In this document: one piece after another, positions 8,074 to 16,936 of the stretch
Position numbering within the stretch: position 1 is the stretch's first letter
How the letters are laid out: each line of letters begins with the position of its first letter
Source: Gemmatimonadota bacterium
GTDB lineage: Bacteria; Gemmatimonadota; Gemmatimonadetes; Longimicrobiales; Gaopeijiaceae
Reading direction: 5' to 3'
NCBI GenBank assembly: GCA_015664885.1
Contig: DQPL01000052.1
Coordinates: forward strand, 1 to 40,250
DNA length: 40,250 bases
The notes under the pieces: generated by a model
Database searches by the model: none
The model's input: the letters and a program-made list of their open reading frames with translations, nothing else
What the model was told of the DNA's origin: nothing
Made by a program: the position numbers and the translations under genes

Positions 8074-9036
8074 GTGAGCATGAGCGACGACGGATTCGCG
8101 GTGAAGCTAGAAGGCGTGACCAAGCGCTTCGGAAAGCACACCGCGATCTCGGACTTCGACTTCGAGGTTCCACGGGGCACGATCTGCGGACTTCTGGGCC
8201 CGAACGGGTCCGGCAAGACGACGAGCATCCGCATGATCATGGGCATCCTGCACCCGGACGAGGGTCGGGTCAGCCTTTTTGGCTCGGACCCCGACGTTAC
8301 CCGGCGCACCAAGGTCGGATACTTGCCGGAGGAGCGGGGCCTCTACAAGAAGATGAAGGTCTTGGAGTTGCTCACCTTTCTAGCCGAGATCCGAGGTGTG
8401 AGGCGGTCGGAAGGTCGGAAGCGTGCCGGAGTTTGGCTGGAGCGCCTCGGCCTGACCGAATGGTCCGACAAGCGCGCCGAGGACCTCTCGAAGGGCATGC
8501 AGCAGAAGGTCCAGTTCATAGGCACGGTCTTGCACGATCCTGAGCTACTCATCCTGGACGAGCCGTTCAGCGGACTCGACCCCATCAACCAGGACGTGCT
8601 CGAGGAAATCGTGCGCGACTACCATGCCAAGGGCACGACGATCCTCTTCTCGACGCACCTGATGCACCAGGCCGAAAAGCTGTGTGAGCGCGTCTGCCTG
8701 ATCTCGAACTCGAAGAAGGTCTTGGATGCCGAGCTCAAGGAGCTCAAGGCGGCGGAGCGCAAGGGCGTCGTCGCCGTGGAGTTCGAAGGCCCAGATACGT
8801 GGATTCGCGGCCCCGAGGTGGACCATGTGGAAGAAGTCAACGGCGCGCTCCATCTGATTCTGCGGGACGGAGCCGATCACCAAGCGATCTTGGCGCGCGG
8901 TGTTCAGTCCGAAGCGCGCATCCTGCGCTTCGACCTGGTCGAGCCGACCCTGCACGAGATCTTCGTTCGACACGCGGGCGCGGACGCCGTCGGTGACGCG
9001 GGCATGCCAGTGCTCGCGGGCGCCAGCGGCACCTGA
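8074..9036 (+). CDS. ABC-2 exporter ATP-binding protein (NatA-like)
   Basis: A cytosolic ATPase of 320 residues energising the two permeases downstream. Walker A GPNGSGKT is at residues 42-49, the signature LSKGMQQKV begins at 138, and Walker B LLILDEP with FSGLDP lies around 158-170. The switch histidine follows in FSTHLMHQAEKLCE. The C-terminal 90 residues form the DUF4162-like extension typical of NatA-type subunits. The start is either GTG 8074 or ATG 8080, two codons apart; neither has a clear ribosome site. Its stop and the next start share one base (TGATG), so the operon is coupled. NatA-like systems export sodium, lipids or drugs; the substrate here cannot be told from the sequence. 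Confidence 0.9.
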   Translation: MSMSDDGFAVKLEGVTKRFGKHTAISDFDFEVPRGTICGLLGPNGSGKTTSIRMIMGILHPDEGRVSLFGSDPDVTRRTKVGYLPEERGLYKKMKVLELLTFLAEIRGVRRSEGRKRAGVWLERLGLTEWSDKRAEDLSKGMQQKVQFIGTVLHDPELLILDEPFSGLDPINQDVLEEIVRDYHAKGTTILFSTHLMHQAEKLCERVCLISNSKKVLDAELKELKAAERKGVVAVEFEGPDTWIRGPEVDHVEEVNGALHLILRDGADHQAILARGVQSEARILRFDLVEPTLHEIFVRHAGADAVGDAGMPVLAGASGT

Positions 9037-10283
9037 TGTGGCACAACGTCTGGGCGGTCATCCGCCGGGAGTATCTGCAACGTGTGCGCTCGAAATGGTT
9101 CATCATGGTGACCCTTTTGGCGCCGATCATCATGATCGCGATGATCGTCATTCCCACCTTCATCGCGGCACGTAGTGATCGGTCTGACCGCGACCTGCTC
9201 ATCGTGGACGGCTCGGGCGTGCTGTACGAGCGACTGGCGTCCGACTTCGAGGCAAGCGGCTACACGGTGGCCGAGGAGCCATGGACGGTCGACGTCGTCA
9301 CGGATCTGCGGCAGCAGGCTTCGGACGGTGAGATCGGCGGCTTTCTCGTACTCGATGACTTGACGCTCGAGACCGGCGAGGCGGTCCTGTATGCGAACGA
9401 GCGTCCCTCTCTGATCCGTCGCATGACACTGCGTAGCGCCATCGCTAGTGCTGCGCTCGAGTACCAGCTCGAGCAGCAGGGTCTCGACGCCGGCGCGATG
9501 CTCGCGGGCGGCGAACTCCGAGTCGAGATGCTCGTCGACGAGGGCTCTGACACAGATGACCCGCAGTTCTTCGTCGCCTACATGGGCACGATGTTCCTCT
9601 ACATGGTCATTCTGATTTACGCGGTCTCCGTGATGCGGGCGACGCTGGAAGAGAAGACCAGCCGCATCGTGGAAGTCATCGTTTCCTCCATGAAGCCCTG
9701 GCATCTCATGCTGGGCAAGATCCTCGGAGTCGGCGCCGTGAGCCTCACCCAGATCGCGGTGTGGCTGTCCATGGGCGCTCTCGCGGTGGGCGCCGGCATC
9801 CCCATGCTGATCGCCGCGCGACCAGAATTGGCGAATCTCGACACTGTTGTGGCAGTGCTGCCTGGTCTGTGGCTTCTCATCCTGTTCGTCGGGCTCTTCC
9901 TGTTCGGGTTCTTCATGTACTCGGGACTGTACGCGGCCGTGGGGGCCATGTGTAGCACCGACGAAGAAGCTCAGCAGGCTCAGTTCCCGGTCATGATGTT
10001 TCTCATCATCCCCATCCTGTTCGTACTGCAAGCGATTCAGGAGCCGCTCACGCCTCTCGTCACGTGGCTTTCGCTCTTCCCGCTCTTCTCGCCGGTTCTG
10101 ATGTGGGCGCGCGTGGCCGGAGGGGGCGTCCCGGGATGGCAGATCGGCCTCTCGTTCGTGCTGATGGGTGCCACGGTGATCGGGGTGGCGTGGTTGGCCG
10201 GTAGGATCTACAAGGTCGGGATTCTGATGGCCGGCAAGAAGCCGAGTCTGCCGGAGCTGTGGCGCTGGGTGAGGGAAGCATGA
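9036..10283 (+). CDS. ABC-2 exporter permease, first paralogue
   Basis: A 415-residue inner-membrane permease of the NatB/ABC-2 type. The N-terminal cytoplasmic elbow (VIRREYLQRVRSKWF) leads into a first membrane helix at about residues 22-46. A soluble extracytoplasmic domain of roughly 130 residues follows, and five more helices complete the second half. The TLEEKTSRIVEVIVSSMKP stretch after the second helix is the conserved coupling region of this family. It follows the ATPase gene with a one-base overlap, and its own stop overlaps the next start in an ATGA. Strong similarity to the next gene shows that the pair arose by tandem duplication. Confidence 0.87.
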   Translation: MWHNVWAVIRREYLQRVRSKWFIMVTLLAPIIMIAMIVIPTFIAARSDRSDRDLLIVDGSGVLYERLASDFEASGYTVAEEPWTVDVVTDLRQQASDGEIGGFLVLDDLTLETGEAVLYANERPSLIRRMTLRSAIASAALEYQLEQQGLDAGAMLAGGELRVEMLVDEGSDTDDPQFFVAYMGTMFLYMVILIYAVSVMRATLEEKTSRIVEVIVSSMKPWHLMLGKILGVGAVSLTQIAVWLSMGALAVGAGIPMLIAARPELANLDTVVAVLPGLWLLILFVGLFLFGFFMYSGLYAAVGAMCSTDEEAQQAQFPVMMFLIIPILFVLQAIQEPLTPLVTWLSLFPLFSPVLMWARVAGGGVPGWQIGLSFVLMGATVIGVAWLAGRIYKVGILMAGKKPSLPELWRWVREA

Positions 10284-11536
10284 TGGGCACCGCGATGACC
10301 TCGATTGGGGCGGTGATTCGGCGGGAGTACCTACAGAGGGTGCGGTCGAAGTGGTTTCTGGTGGCGACGATCGCTGGACCGCTTCTCATGGGGGCGCTCT
10401 TTTTCGTACCGGTGTACCTCGATTCTCGTAACGAGTCGACGGAGCGGGATCTGGTGGTCACCGACGCCACCGACCGCCTCGCGGACCGTGTCGCGTCACG
10501 GCTCGAGGACGCGGGCTACACGGTGCGCGTCGAGCCCTGGAGTGAAGCGGCTGTGGAACAGCTCTCCCAGCAAGCGATCGACGGCGACTTCGGGGGATTC
10601 ATACGGTTGGACGACCAGACGCTCGAGACTGGGAATGCGTCCTTCTTCACCACGTCGCGCCCGTCATCGATACGTCGACTGATGATGCAGTCGCTCATCA
10701 GCCGGTCGGTGCTCGAGGCAGCACTTGAGGTCGACGGGGTGGATGCCGCTGCGTTACTCGCAGGTGGTGATTTGCGCGTCGAGGTGCTGGACGAGGTAGG
10801 GGACAGCGACGATGCCGATTTCCTGATCGGATTCCTCGGGTCCATGATGCTCTACATGGTCATCCTTCTGTGGGCAGTGGCTGTGATGCGCGCCACGCTC
10901 GAGGAGAAAACCAGCCGCATCGCGGAGATCATCGTGTCCGCGATGAGGCCGACGTATCTGATGCTCGGCAAGATCATCGGGGTCGGGGCGGTCGGGCTCA
11001 CGCAGATGTTCGTGTGGGCTGTGTCGCTCGCCTTGGTGCTGGTGTTCGCGCTGCCCACGATCGTCGCGGCGCGCCCCGAGCTCGCAGCGCTGCAGGAAGT
11101 GCCCGCCATGCTGCCCGGGCCGGGAGCGCTGACGCTCTTCGTGGGTTATTTCCTCTTCGGCTTCTTCATTTTTGCCGGCATGTATGCTGCGGTGGGCGCG
11201 ATGTGCAACAGCGACGAAGAAGCACAGCAGGCGCAGATCCCCGTGATGTTCTTGATCATTACGCCAGCCATGTTCCTTATACCCGTAATCGAGGACCCGA
11301 GCAGCACGCTGTCGGTCAGCCTCTCGCTCTTCCCGTTCTTCTCACCGATTCTGATGTGGCCGAGAGTGGCCGCCTCAGCGGCGCCCGTGTGGCAGATCGC
11401 GCTGTCGTTCGTGCTCATGGCGGGCGCGGTATTCGCGGTCGCCTGGCTTGCGGGGAGGATCTACAAGGTGGGGCTGCTCATGACCGGCAAGCGGCCGACG
11501 CTGCCGGAGCTACTCAGGTGGGTGCGGGAAGCCTAG
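10280..11536 (+). CDS. ABC-2 exporter permease, second paralogue
   Basis: A 418-residue permease with the same plan as its upstream neighbour: VIRREYLQRVRSKWF elbow, helix, soluble domain, TLEEKTSRIAEIIVSAMRP coupling region, and C-terminal helices ending in RIYKVGLLMTGKRPTLPELLRWVREA. The same ending occurs almost unchanged in the first paralogue. I use the ATG at 10280, which overlaps the previous stop as ATGA; the extra seven codons upstream lie inside the previous gene. Both halves of a heterodimeric exporter would be supplied by the two paralogues, with the single ATPase as a dimer. That stoichiometry is inference. It is the last gene of the operon, which converges on the minus-strand gene at 11557. 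Confidence 0.86.
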   Translation: MMGTAMTSIGAVIRREYLQRVRSKWFLVATIAGPLLMGALFFVPVYLDSRNESTERDLVVTDATDRLADRVASRLEDAGYTVRVEPWSEAAVEQLSQQAIDGDFGGFIRLDDQTLETGNASFFTTSRPSSIRRLMMQSLISRSVLEAALEVDGVDAAALLAGGDLRVEVLDEVGDSDDADFLIGFLGSMMLYMVILLWAVAVMRATLEEKTSRIAEIIVSAMRPTYLMLGKIIGVGAVGLTQMFVWAVSLALVLVFALPTIVAARPELAALQEVPAMLPGPGALTLFVGYFLFGFFIFAGMYAAVGAMCNSDEEAQQAQIPVMFLIITPAMFLIPVIEDPSSTLSVSLSLFPFFSPILMWPRVAASAAPVWQIALSFVLMAGAVFAVAWLAGRIYKVGLLMTGKRPTLPELLRWVREA

Positions 11537-11556
11537 GGAATGGCGCGAAGCCGGGG

Positions 11557-11880
11557 CTATTCCACCTCGTCCGGTAGAGCAGAGCGCAGCAGCCCTTGCA
11601 GCTGACGGTCGTCGAAGCTGCGCGCCTTGGCGACTGCCTCTTCGTAGCTCTGCTCGATGACGATGACGGTTGTCCTTACGGGTTTGCCCACGAAGTCGCT
11701 CACGTCAGCGGCGTCGAATCTGAGGCGCGCGCGGTACAGATCCGGCCGATGGGGGTCGTCGTCGAACTCGAGGTATGCGTCCCAGATCCGCCTTCGGTGC
11801 GCGATGGTCGCGACATGAAGGCCTGGGACAGAGCCGGGGGCGGAAGGGTGCTGACCAGGCGTCATGCTTGGACCATACAC
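11557..11880 (-). CDS. hypothetical protein, 107 residues
   Basis: I do not recognise a family. The protein is soluble, with no signal or membrane segment. The central stretch RRRIWDAYLEFDDDPHRPDLYRARLRFDAADVSDFVGKPVRTTVIVIEQSYEEAVAKARSFDDRQLQGLLRSAL has alternating strands and a C-terminal helix, so it looks like a small folded domain. An internal ATG at 11865 (MTPGQH) is an alternative start five codons in. It lies 22 bases upstream of the tgpA 3' end when read on the plus strand, but it is transcribed after tgpA on the minus strand, so it could be the last gene of the moxR-DUF58-tgpA operon. Confidence 0.55.
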   Translation of the reverse strand: MYGPSMTPGQHPSAPGSVPGLHVATIAHRRRIWDAYLEFDDDPHRPDLYRARLRFDAADVSDFVGKPVRTTVIVIEQSYEEAVAKARSFDDRQLQGLLRSALPDEVE

Positions 11881-11902
11881 GCCGCGCCGTGGTGACGGTA
11901 GG

Positions 11903-13909
11903 TCACGCTTTGGCGCGGAGGGTCTTGCGTGCGACGCCGAGCGCCTCGCTCATCTCGCGAAGTTCGGACTCACCAAGAGTTTCGCCCCCGTAGCGCGCGT
12001 GCAGATAAAGGTCGACTACGCGTTCCGCGGCTCGTCCCGCGGTCGTGCGCCGCTCGCGGACTCGGGCCACCAGTGCCAGTGGCGTCAGCCCGGGCGTGAC
12101 GCCCAGTTCCGCGCGCGCGCACGCTTCCCGCAACTGAAGGTAGGCGCGCGTGGCGGGCGTTATCTCGCGGCCGCCACGGCGCGCCCAGTATAGGCCCCCG
12201 CCGAGCAGGAGCAGAAGCAGCGCTACCCCAAAGGGATTTCGCCGAGCTACGTCGCTCGCGCCGCCGCCGGATTCATTCGTCCGGTTTCCCCAAAGCCCCG
12301 ACCAGCGGTCGAACAGGCCTATCTGATCGTCGGCGTTGTAGTTGAGTACCCACTTGCTCCACCGGTGCTGGAGGCCGTCGAAGAAGACGTGTCCCGGCCA
12401 GAACCAGGAAGTGAGCTGCGACGATGATGCAGCGCCGGCGGGCGTGGGGTCGATCGTCACCCAGCCGTATCCGGGGAACCAGACCTCGACCCAGGAGTGC
12501 GCCTCGTTCTGCGTCACGACCAGATAGTCGCCGAACGCGCTCCACTGCCCGCCCAGGAAGCCATTCACGTTTCGCGTCTGGATGCCGATCGTACGCAGCA
12601 TGACCGCCAGCGCGGTGCTGAAGTACTCGCAGTGGCCGGCTTGACGCTCGAAGAGGAAGTGCTCGAGCGTGGTCTCGCGTGCCGTGGCGGGCAGGTCCCG
12701 TGTGTACTCGAAGCTTTGCAGATACCGCTGGATCGCGACCACGCGGTCGTAGGGGTTGTCGAGTCCGGTGGTCAAGGAGTCCGCGAGCGCCGCGATGCGT
12801 GGATCGAGATCGTTCGACAGCTGCGCGAAGTGACGGGGGCGGGGTGTGTAACCCTGGGCGGAGCGGAGGGAGTCAGGCCCCGGCGGTTGAGATCGGGAGT
12901 ACGCGGTATACGAAGGCGCTCCGCTACCCCAGTAAAGGTGGTCGCCAGCATTGTCGAAGAGAGGCTGGATCCCGTTTTCCGCCTCGATCTCGATGGTAGG
13001 GTGAAGCGCAAAGAGCACACGCACGTCGAGCGGAGCGGCGAAGATCTTCTGTTCGATTACGCCGCTTCTCCACCGATCCCTGTAGAAGCGCGGCCGCGCC
13101 GACGGCGGGTGACTTCGCGAGCGGCTCCAACGGATGCCGTCGAAGCGGTCGTAGGAGCGACCGCGCCAGTGTAGCGAGGCGATGTCCTCAGGCGGTCCCT
13201 CCGGGAACTCGACACGAAGCACGATCTCCGGGTTGCCTAGGATCGTGGAGCCGAACTGTCCGAGGGAGATCTGATCACTGAATCCCGAGATCGACGTAGC
13301 CAGGGTCTCGCCTCGTCCCGCCCACCCTTGAGACACGCGCGGGAATGTGACGAAGACTGCGAGCGCCACCATCAGGATTACGCCGGCTAGGGCCCCCGTA
13401 GTAGCAACGAGCCCTCTGCCGAGCGGAAGGTCCCGGACCTTGTGGGATTCAGCCTCCCGGCGCAGGTGTCCGACCATGAGCGCGAGCGTCGAGAGACCGA
13501 TGTAGGCGACAAAGGCCATCAGGAACACGATACCAGGGCGATATGCGGTGGACGCCAGGATCAGCGCGAAAGAGAGCGCGTAGAGCCGCACATCGTTGGG
13601 AGCGTCTAGTGAGCGCAGGGCTTCCGCCGCCATCAACAGCAGCAGCAGATCGACGACCGGGATCACCACATCGCCGTCGACGACGAAAACGATCAGCGCA
13701 CGCGCCAGCAGCAGGGCAGCGAGAGGCAAGAAGACCTTCTCCATGCGCTCGGACAGATCGCGAGGCGGGTGCCAGAACAAAGCGGTCACGAGCGCTGTCG
13801 CTGCCAGCGTAGCGGAGATCGGCTCGAAGCCTGCTCCGCCCGCGAACGCGAGCAAACCGGTGAGACCCATGGAAACGGCGAGCCGTCTGTGCAGCAACCT
13901 CAGACTCAC
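11903..13909 (-). CDS. tgpA: TgpA-like membrane transglutaminase (DUF3488 + transglutaminase core)
   Basis: A 668-residue inner-membrane protein. About six helices in the first 190 residues form the DUF3488/TgpA N-terminal region. A large extracytoplasmic domain carries a papain-like transglutaminase core with Cys427 (AGHCEYF), His471 (AHSWVEV) and Asp487 (TIDPTPA) in the expected order. A further helix near residue 575 precedes a C-terminal DUF4129-like tail. The start is GTG 13909, which overlaps the DUF58 stop as GTGA. The open frame continues 30 codons upstream, but into the DUF58 gene. Together with MoxR and DUF58 it forms a well-known cluster thought to mature or cross-link envelope proteins. 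All three catalytic residues are present, so it should be active. Confidence 0.87.
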   Translation of the reverse strand: MSLRLLHRRLAVSMGLTGLLAFAGGAGFEPISATLAATALVTALFWHPPRDLSERMEKVFLPLAALLLARALIVFVVDGDVVIPVVDLLLLLMAAEALRSLDAPNDVRLYALSFALILASTAYRPGIVFLMAFVAYIGLSTLALMVGHLRREAESHKVRDLPLGRGLVATTGALAGVILMVALAVFVTFPRVSQGWAGRGETLATSISGFSDQISLGQFGSTILGNPEIVLRVEFPEGPPEDIASLHWRGRSYDRFDGIRWSRSRSHPPSARPRFYRDRWRSGVIEQKIFAAPLDVRVLFALHPTIEIEAENGIQPLFDNAGDHLYWGSGAPSYTAYSRSQPPGPDSLRSAQGYTPRPRHFAQLSNDLDPRIAALADSLTTGLDNPYDRVVAIQRYLQSFEYTRDLPATARETTLEHFLFERQAGHCEYFSTALAVMLRTIGIQTRNVNGFLGGQWSAFGDYLVVTQNEAHSWVEVWFPGYGWVTIDPTPAGAASSSQLTSWFWPGHVFFDGLQHRWSKWVLNYNADDQIGLFDRWSGLWGNRTNESGGGASDVARRNPFGVALLLLLLGGGLYWARRGGREITPATRAYLQLREACARAELGVTPGLTPLALVARVRERRTTAGRAAERVVDLYLHARYGGETLGESELREMSEALGVARKTLRAKA

Positions 13910-14985
13910 GCGGCCTCCTCTGGGTCCAACTGCGCGTCCCCACCCACGGCCAACACATCGCCGAAGCCGCTGCCGCCCTCGACACAGACGAGCACGCACG
14001 ACGCCGGATCCACGGGAGGGGAAGGCGCCGGGTTCGTCGGTAGGAAGTCGACGCGAGCCAGAACATCGAGGATGCGCTCGAGTTGACCGGGCCCCTCGCC
14101 GGGCTCGATCACCACATCTCCAGCTGCGAGCGCCACCGGCCTACCTTCGGCGATGGCGCGTGCCGCCAGCGAAGCAGCGACCTCGACCGCTACTTCCGAG
14201 GCGTCTGTCGGCTCTGCTCGCGTATCGAGGCACATCCAGCACGTCTCTGCGCCGTCGCGCTCGTACTCGCGAATGACGGGCTCGCGCAGCCGAGCGGACG
14301 AACGCCAATGGATGTCGCGGGGGTCGTCGCCCGGGCGGTAAGCTCTCAGGCTTCGGTACTCGCCCGTGGTGCCCGCGGCGCCACGCGCCGAAACGCCGAG
14401 CCGAGGTATACGCCCGCCGCCGGGTGACGGTGTGCGCACGGGCCGGTCACAGCGCGGCCACACGACGACTTCGCCGGCGATCTCGATGTCCCGTTGCTTC
14501 AGGAACATGCCGAAGGGGAACGCCGTCGAGAGCGTCACGGTCGACAGCGGGTAGATTCCACGGCGCACGAAACGGTTCGTAGAACGGGCCTCCGCGGTGC
14601 CGCCTGCCGGGACGTGCGCCAGGAATGCGCTTTGCGGCAGGCCCTCCTCGAAGATCTCCACCGTGAGGCTCGGTAGCCACCTCTTGAGGTTGCGCACGTG
14701 GTAGCCCAGTCGCATCGGTTGCCCCACGGTGACCGCCCGCGGAAGGTGTCGTTCGATGCTCAGCTTCCAGATGGCCTGCTCAGAGAGCCAGCCACTCACA
14801 GTGATGAAGCCCAGCATGGAACCGAGCAGCAGGTAGAGCAGGTTGTTGCCCGTGTTCATCGCCGCGAAGCCGACCGCGAGCGCTCCGATCGAGAAGACGA
14901 GCCCGCCGGACGTGAAGCTGATGCGGCGCCAGCCCCGGAGCTTCCGCCACGCCCGCTTGATGTTAGCGAGTAGCGCGGGAATCAC
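13906..14985 (-). CDS. DUF58 domain protein
   Basis: A 359-residue protein with two N-terminal membrane helices (residues about 25-65). A beta-rich domain follows, then the DUF58 signature YRPGDDPRDIHWRSSARLREPVIREYERD around residues 210-240, and a von Willebrand-A-like C-terminal region. It starts with GTG at 14985, overlapping the moxR stop by four bases, and its own stop overlaps the tgpA start. DUF58 proteins are the usual partners of MoxR ATPases and probably present a metal-binding adhesion domain for remodelling by the ATPase; no enzyme activity is known. Family identity is certain, function only by association. Confidence 0.86.
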   Translation of the reverse strand: MIPALLANIKRAWRKLRGWRRISFTSGGLVFSIGALAVGFAAMNTGNNLLYLLLGSMLGFITVSGWLSEQAIWKLSIERHLPRAVTVGQPMRLGYHVRNLKRWLPSLTVEIFEEGLPQSAFLAHVPAGGTAEARSTNRFVRRGIYPLSTVTLSTAFPFGMFLKQRDIEIAGEVVVWPRCDRPVRTPSPGGGRIPRLGVSARGAAGTTGEYRSLRAYRPGDDPRDIHWRSSARLREPVIREYERDGAETCWMCLDTRAEPTDASEVAVEVAASLAARAIAEGRPVALAAGDVVIEPGEGPGQLERILDVLARVDFLPTNPAPSPPVDPASCVLVCVEGGSGFGDVLAVGGDAQLDPEEAA

Positions 14986-15965
14986 ACCGGCGCCTCTACC
15001 TCATCGAGAATCCCCTCCAGTATCCGGGTTGCTTGCTCGTGCGCGTCCAGAGTGGAGCCGGTGGTGCCCGTGGGGAGAATTCGGTGAGCGAGGCACGGCA
15101 CGACGAGCTCACGGACGTCGTCCGGAACGAGGTAGGTGCGGCCCTGGGTGAGCGCGTAGGCCCGGGCCGCACGGGAAAGCTGGATGTTGCCACGCGGGCT
15201 CACGCCCATGCGGAGCTGGGGCGAGGTGCGTGTTTTCTCCACGATCGCCATCAGATAGTCGAGGATGGCCTCGTCGACGTCGACTTCCTCCACACGCTCT
15301 TGCAGCGCGAGCACCTGCGCCGTGGAGAGGACCGTTTGCAGGCGATCCATGACCGGCTCGATCACCGCAGACTCGGTCAGGATGCGCCGCTCGGCCTCGG
15401 GAGCCGGATAGCCGATCGTGATGCGCATCAGGAACCGGTCGAGCTGACTCTCGGGCAGTGGATAGGTGCCATGATGCTCGAGCGGGTTTTGCGTCGCCAT
15501 GACCACGAACGGCTTCGGCAGCTCGTGGGTTTCGCCGTCGATAGTGACACTGCCCTCTTGCATCGCCTCGAGCAGTCCGCTCTGCGTTCGCGGGGGCGCG
15601 CGGTTGATCTCGTCCGCGAGCACCACGTTGGTGAACAGGGGGCCCCGGCGGGTCTCGAACTCGAGCGTCTTGGGGTTATACACGGAAACGCCGAGCACAT
15701 CGGAGGGCAGCAGATCGGCGGTGAACTGGATGCGACGGAAGCCTGCTCCCAGTGTCTTAGCGAGCGCGTGCGCTAGCGTCGTCTTGCCCACACCGGGGAC
15801 GTCCTCGAACAGCACGTGTCCACGCGCCAATACGCAGGCGAGTGCGAGCCGGACGACCTCCCTTTTCCCGTGGAAGACTGTCTCGACTTCGTACACGAGG
15901 TCGTCCAGAAGCTCCAGAGAGGGTTGCGTCGCCCTCGATGGTGGGGGCGCTGTCGTTTCAGGCAT
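14982..15965 (-). CDS. moxR: MoxR-family AAA+ ATPase
   Basis: A 327-residue chaperone-like ATPase. Walker A EDVPGVGKTT is at residues 54-63 and Walker B LADEINRAPP near 116-125. Sensor 1 is in ATQNPLEHHGTYPLPE, and the Arg-containing SPRGNIQLSRAARAYAL occurs in the lid. I start at the ATG at 15965 (MPETTAPP). Frames open back to 16106 are excluded because a likely promoter lies there, although an ATG at 16049 remains possible. MoxR ATPases help fold or insert cofactors or assemble envelope proteins with DUF58 partners, which here follow directly with four-base overlaps. Confidence 0.89.
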   Translation of the reverse strand: MPETTAPPPSRATQPSLELLDDLVYEVETVFHGKREVVRLALACVLARGHVLFEDVPGVGKTTLAHALAKTLGAGFRRIQFTADLLPSDVLGVSVYNPKTLEFETRRGPLFTNVVLADEINRAPPRTQSGLLEAMQEGSVTIDGETHELPKPFVVMATQNPLEHHGTYPLPESQLDRFLMRITIGYPAPEAERRILTESAVIEPVMDRLQTVLSTAQVLALQERVEEVDVDEAILDYLMAIVEKTRTSPQLRMGVSPRGNIQLSRAARAYALTQGRTYLVPDDVRELVVPCLAHRILPTGTTGSTLDAHEQATRILEGILDEVEAPV

Positions 15966-16306
15966 CGAAGTCACGTAGCGTCGTACCGAGTACAGGGCCG
16001 GAAACGGTCCGCCGACCCGCGTTGTCGCGGGCCCAGAGAGAGTCCGCATCGGGGGTGTTCGACCGCCTCGGAAACCAGGCCTGCCGAAGTGGAGAAAGTA
16101 TAACACCCACGCGGAGAAAAAGGTCTCTAAAAAGGTTTTTCAAGGGGGTTTCGACCGTCTTGACCCTACCCCGAGCCTTCCGGTAGCTTTTGGCCGCATT
16201 CAGGGCTTGTTCCGATTTGTCACAAACCGTCGGCGGATCGTAAAAGAGCCCTTCGGCGCCTCTCGTCCCAGGGGCGCTGTGCTTGCCTTCAGGCACAAGG
16301 CTCCGA
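15966..16306. other. divergent intergenic region between moxR and actA
   Basis: A 341-base gap between divergent operons with no protein-like frame. It holds the candidate moxR promoter near 16100, and an A5-GG-T5 palindrome at 16132-16143 in an A/T-rich patch that stands out from the GC-rich surroundings. Before the actA start there is a short inverted repeat (TGCCT-tc-AGGCA, near 16284-16295). An AAGG precedes the actA ATG by about six bases. I see no clear plus-strand promoter; a TTGTCA at 16217-16222 lacks a matching -10. Confidence 0.5.
16097..16105 (-). promoter_or_regulatory. possible extended -10 promoter for moxR operon
   Basis: Read on the minus strand the site is TGTTATACT: a TATACT -10 hexamer (five of six consensus bases) with an upstream TG at the extended -10 spacing. 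There is no good -35 hexamer 17 bases upstream (GACCTT), which fits an extended -10 promoter. Transcription would begin near 16090 and give a leader of about 125 bases before the moxR start at 15965. This is a motif match only. Confidence 0.35.
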
Positions 16307-16921
16307 ATGAAAAAGCATTGGCTCATCGGCGGGCTGGCCGGCGTTTTCGCGCTTGCCGGTCTCGCGTTCGTCCAGGGTGGAGGTGGCGAGGGCGGAGAGG
16401 GAGCCGAGGGTGCGGTCGAGACCGGACAGCCCATCGCGTTCCCCCACAATCAGCATGCCGGCAGCGAGCCAGGGCAGAACAACATGGACTGCCAGTTCTG
16501 CCACTTTTCGGCGGAGCGCTCGGTCGACGCGGGCATCCCGTCCGTCGCGAGCTGCTGGGGATGCCATGTAGCGATTCCTGGCACGAACCATCCGGAAGAG
16601 GTCGCCAAGATCCAGGGGTACCTAGAGCGCGACGAGCCGATCCCCTGGGTGAGGATCTACAAGATCTCGGACCACGCGCACTTCCCGCACATGCGCCATG
16701 TCAATGCGGGCCTCGAGTGCCAGGAGTGCCACGGTGAGATTCAGGAGATGGAAGTGTTGACCAAGCCTGACGAGTGGTGGACTCCGGCCAAAGAATTGTT
16801 CTTCGGACAGGATCCGGTCTGGGGTGGTGACAACATGGGGTGGTGCGTGGAATGCCATCGGCGGCCGGATGAAAACGGCGAGCAGCAGGCGTCCACAGAC
16901 TGTGCCGTCTGCCACTACTAG
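16307..16921 (+). CDS. actA: alternative complex III subunit A, pentahaem cytochrome c
   Basis: A 204-residue membrane-anchored multihaem cytochrome. One N-terminal helix (residues about 4-23) is followed by a glycine/glutamate linker. Five CxxCH haem sites lie at residues 62-66 (CQFCH), 83-87 (CWGCH), 138-142 (CQECH), 180-184 (CVECH) and 199-203 (CAVCH). Five haems and the cluster order identify ActA of alternative complex III, the periplasmic electron outlet that passes electrons to a small cytochrome c or directly to an oxidase. The ATG at 16307 (MKKHWL) is preferred over an in-frame start 8 codons upstream because the hydrophobic anchor follows it at once. First gene of the act operon. 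Confidence 0.94.
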   Translation: MKKHWLIGGLAGVFALAGLAFVQGGGGEGGEGAEGAVETGQPIAFPHNQHAGSEPGQNNMDCQFCHFSAERSVDAGIPSVASCWGCHVAIPGTNHPEEVAKIQGYLERDEPIPWVRIYKISDHAHFPHMRHVNAGLECQECHGEIQEMEVLTKPDEWWTPAKELFFGQDPVWGGDNMGWCVECHRRPDENGEQQASTDCAVCHY

Positions 16922-16936
16922 GCCGAGCCCATAACT

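Noticed and set aside
8904-10031. Minus-strand frame of 375 codons opposite the ABC operon
   Set aside because: It lies antisense to a clear ATPase and permease; no motif, signal or ribosome site.
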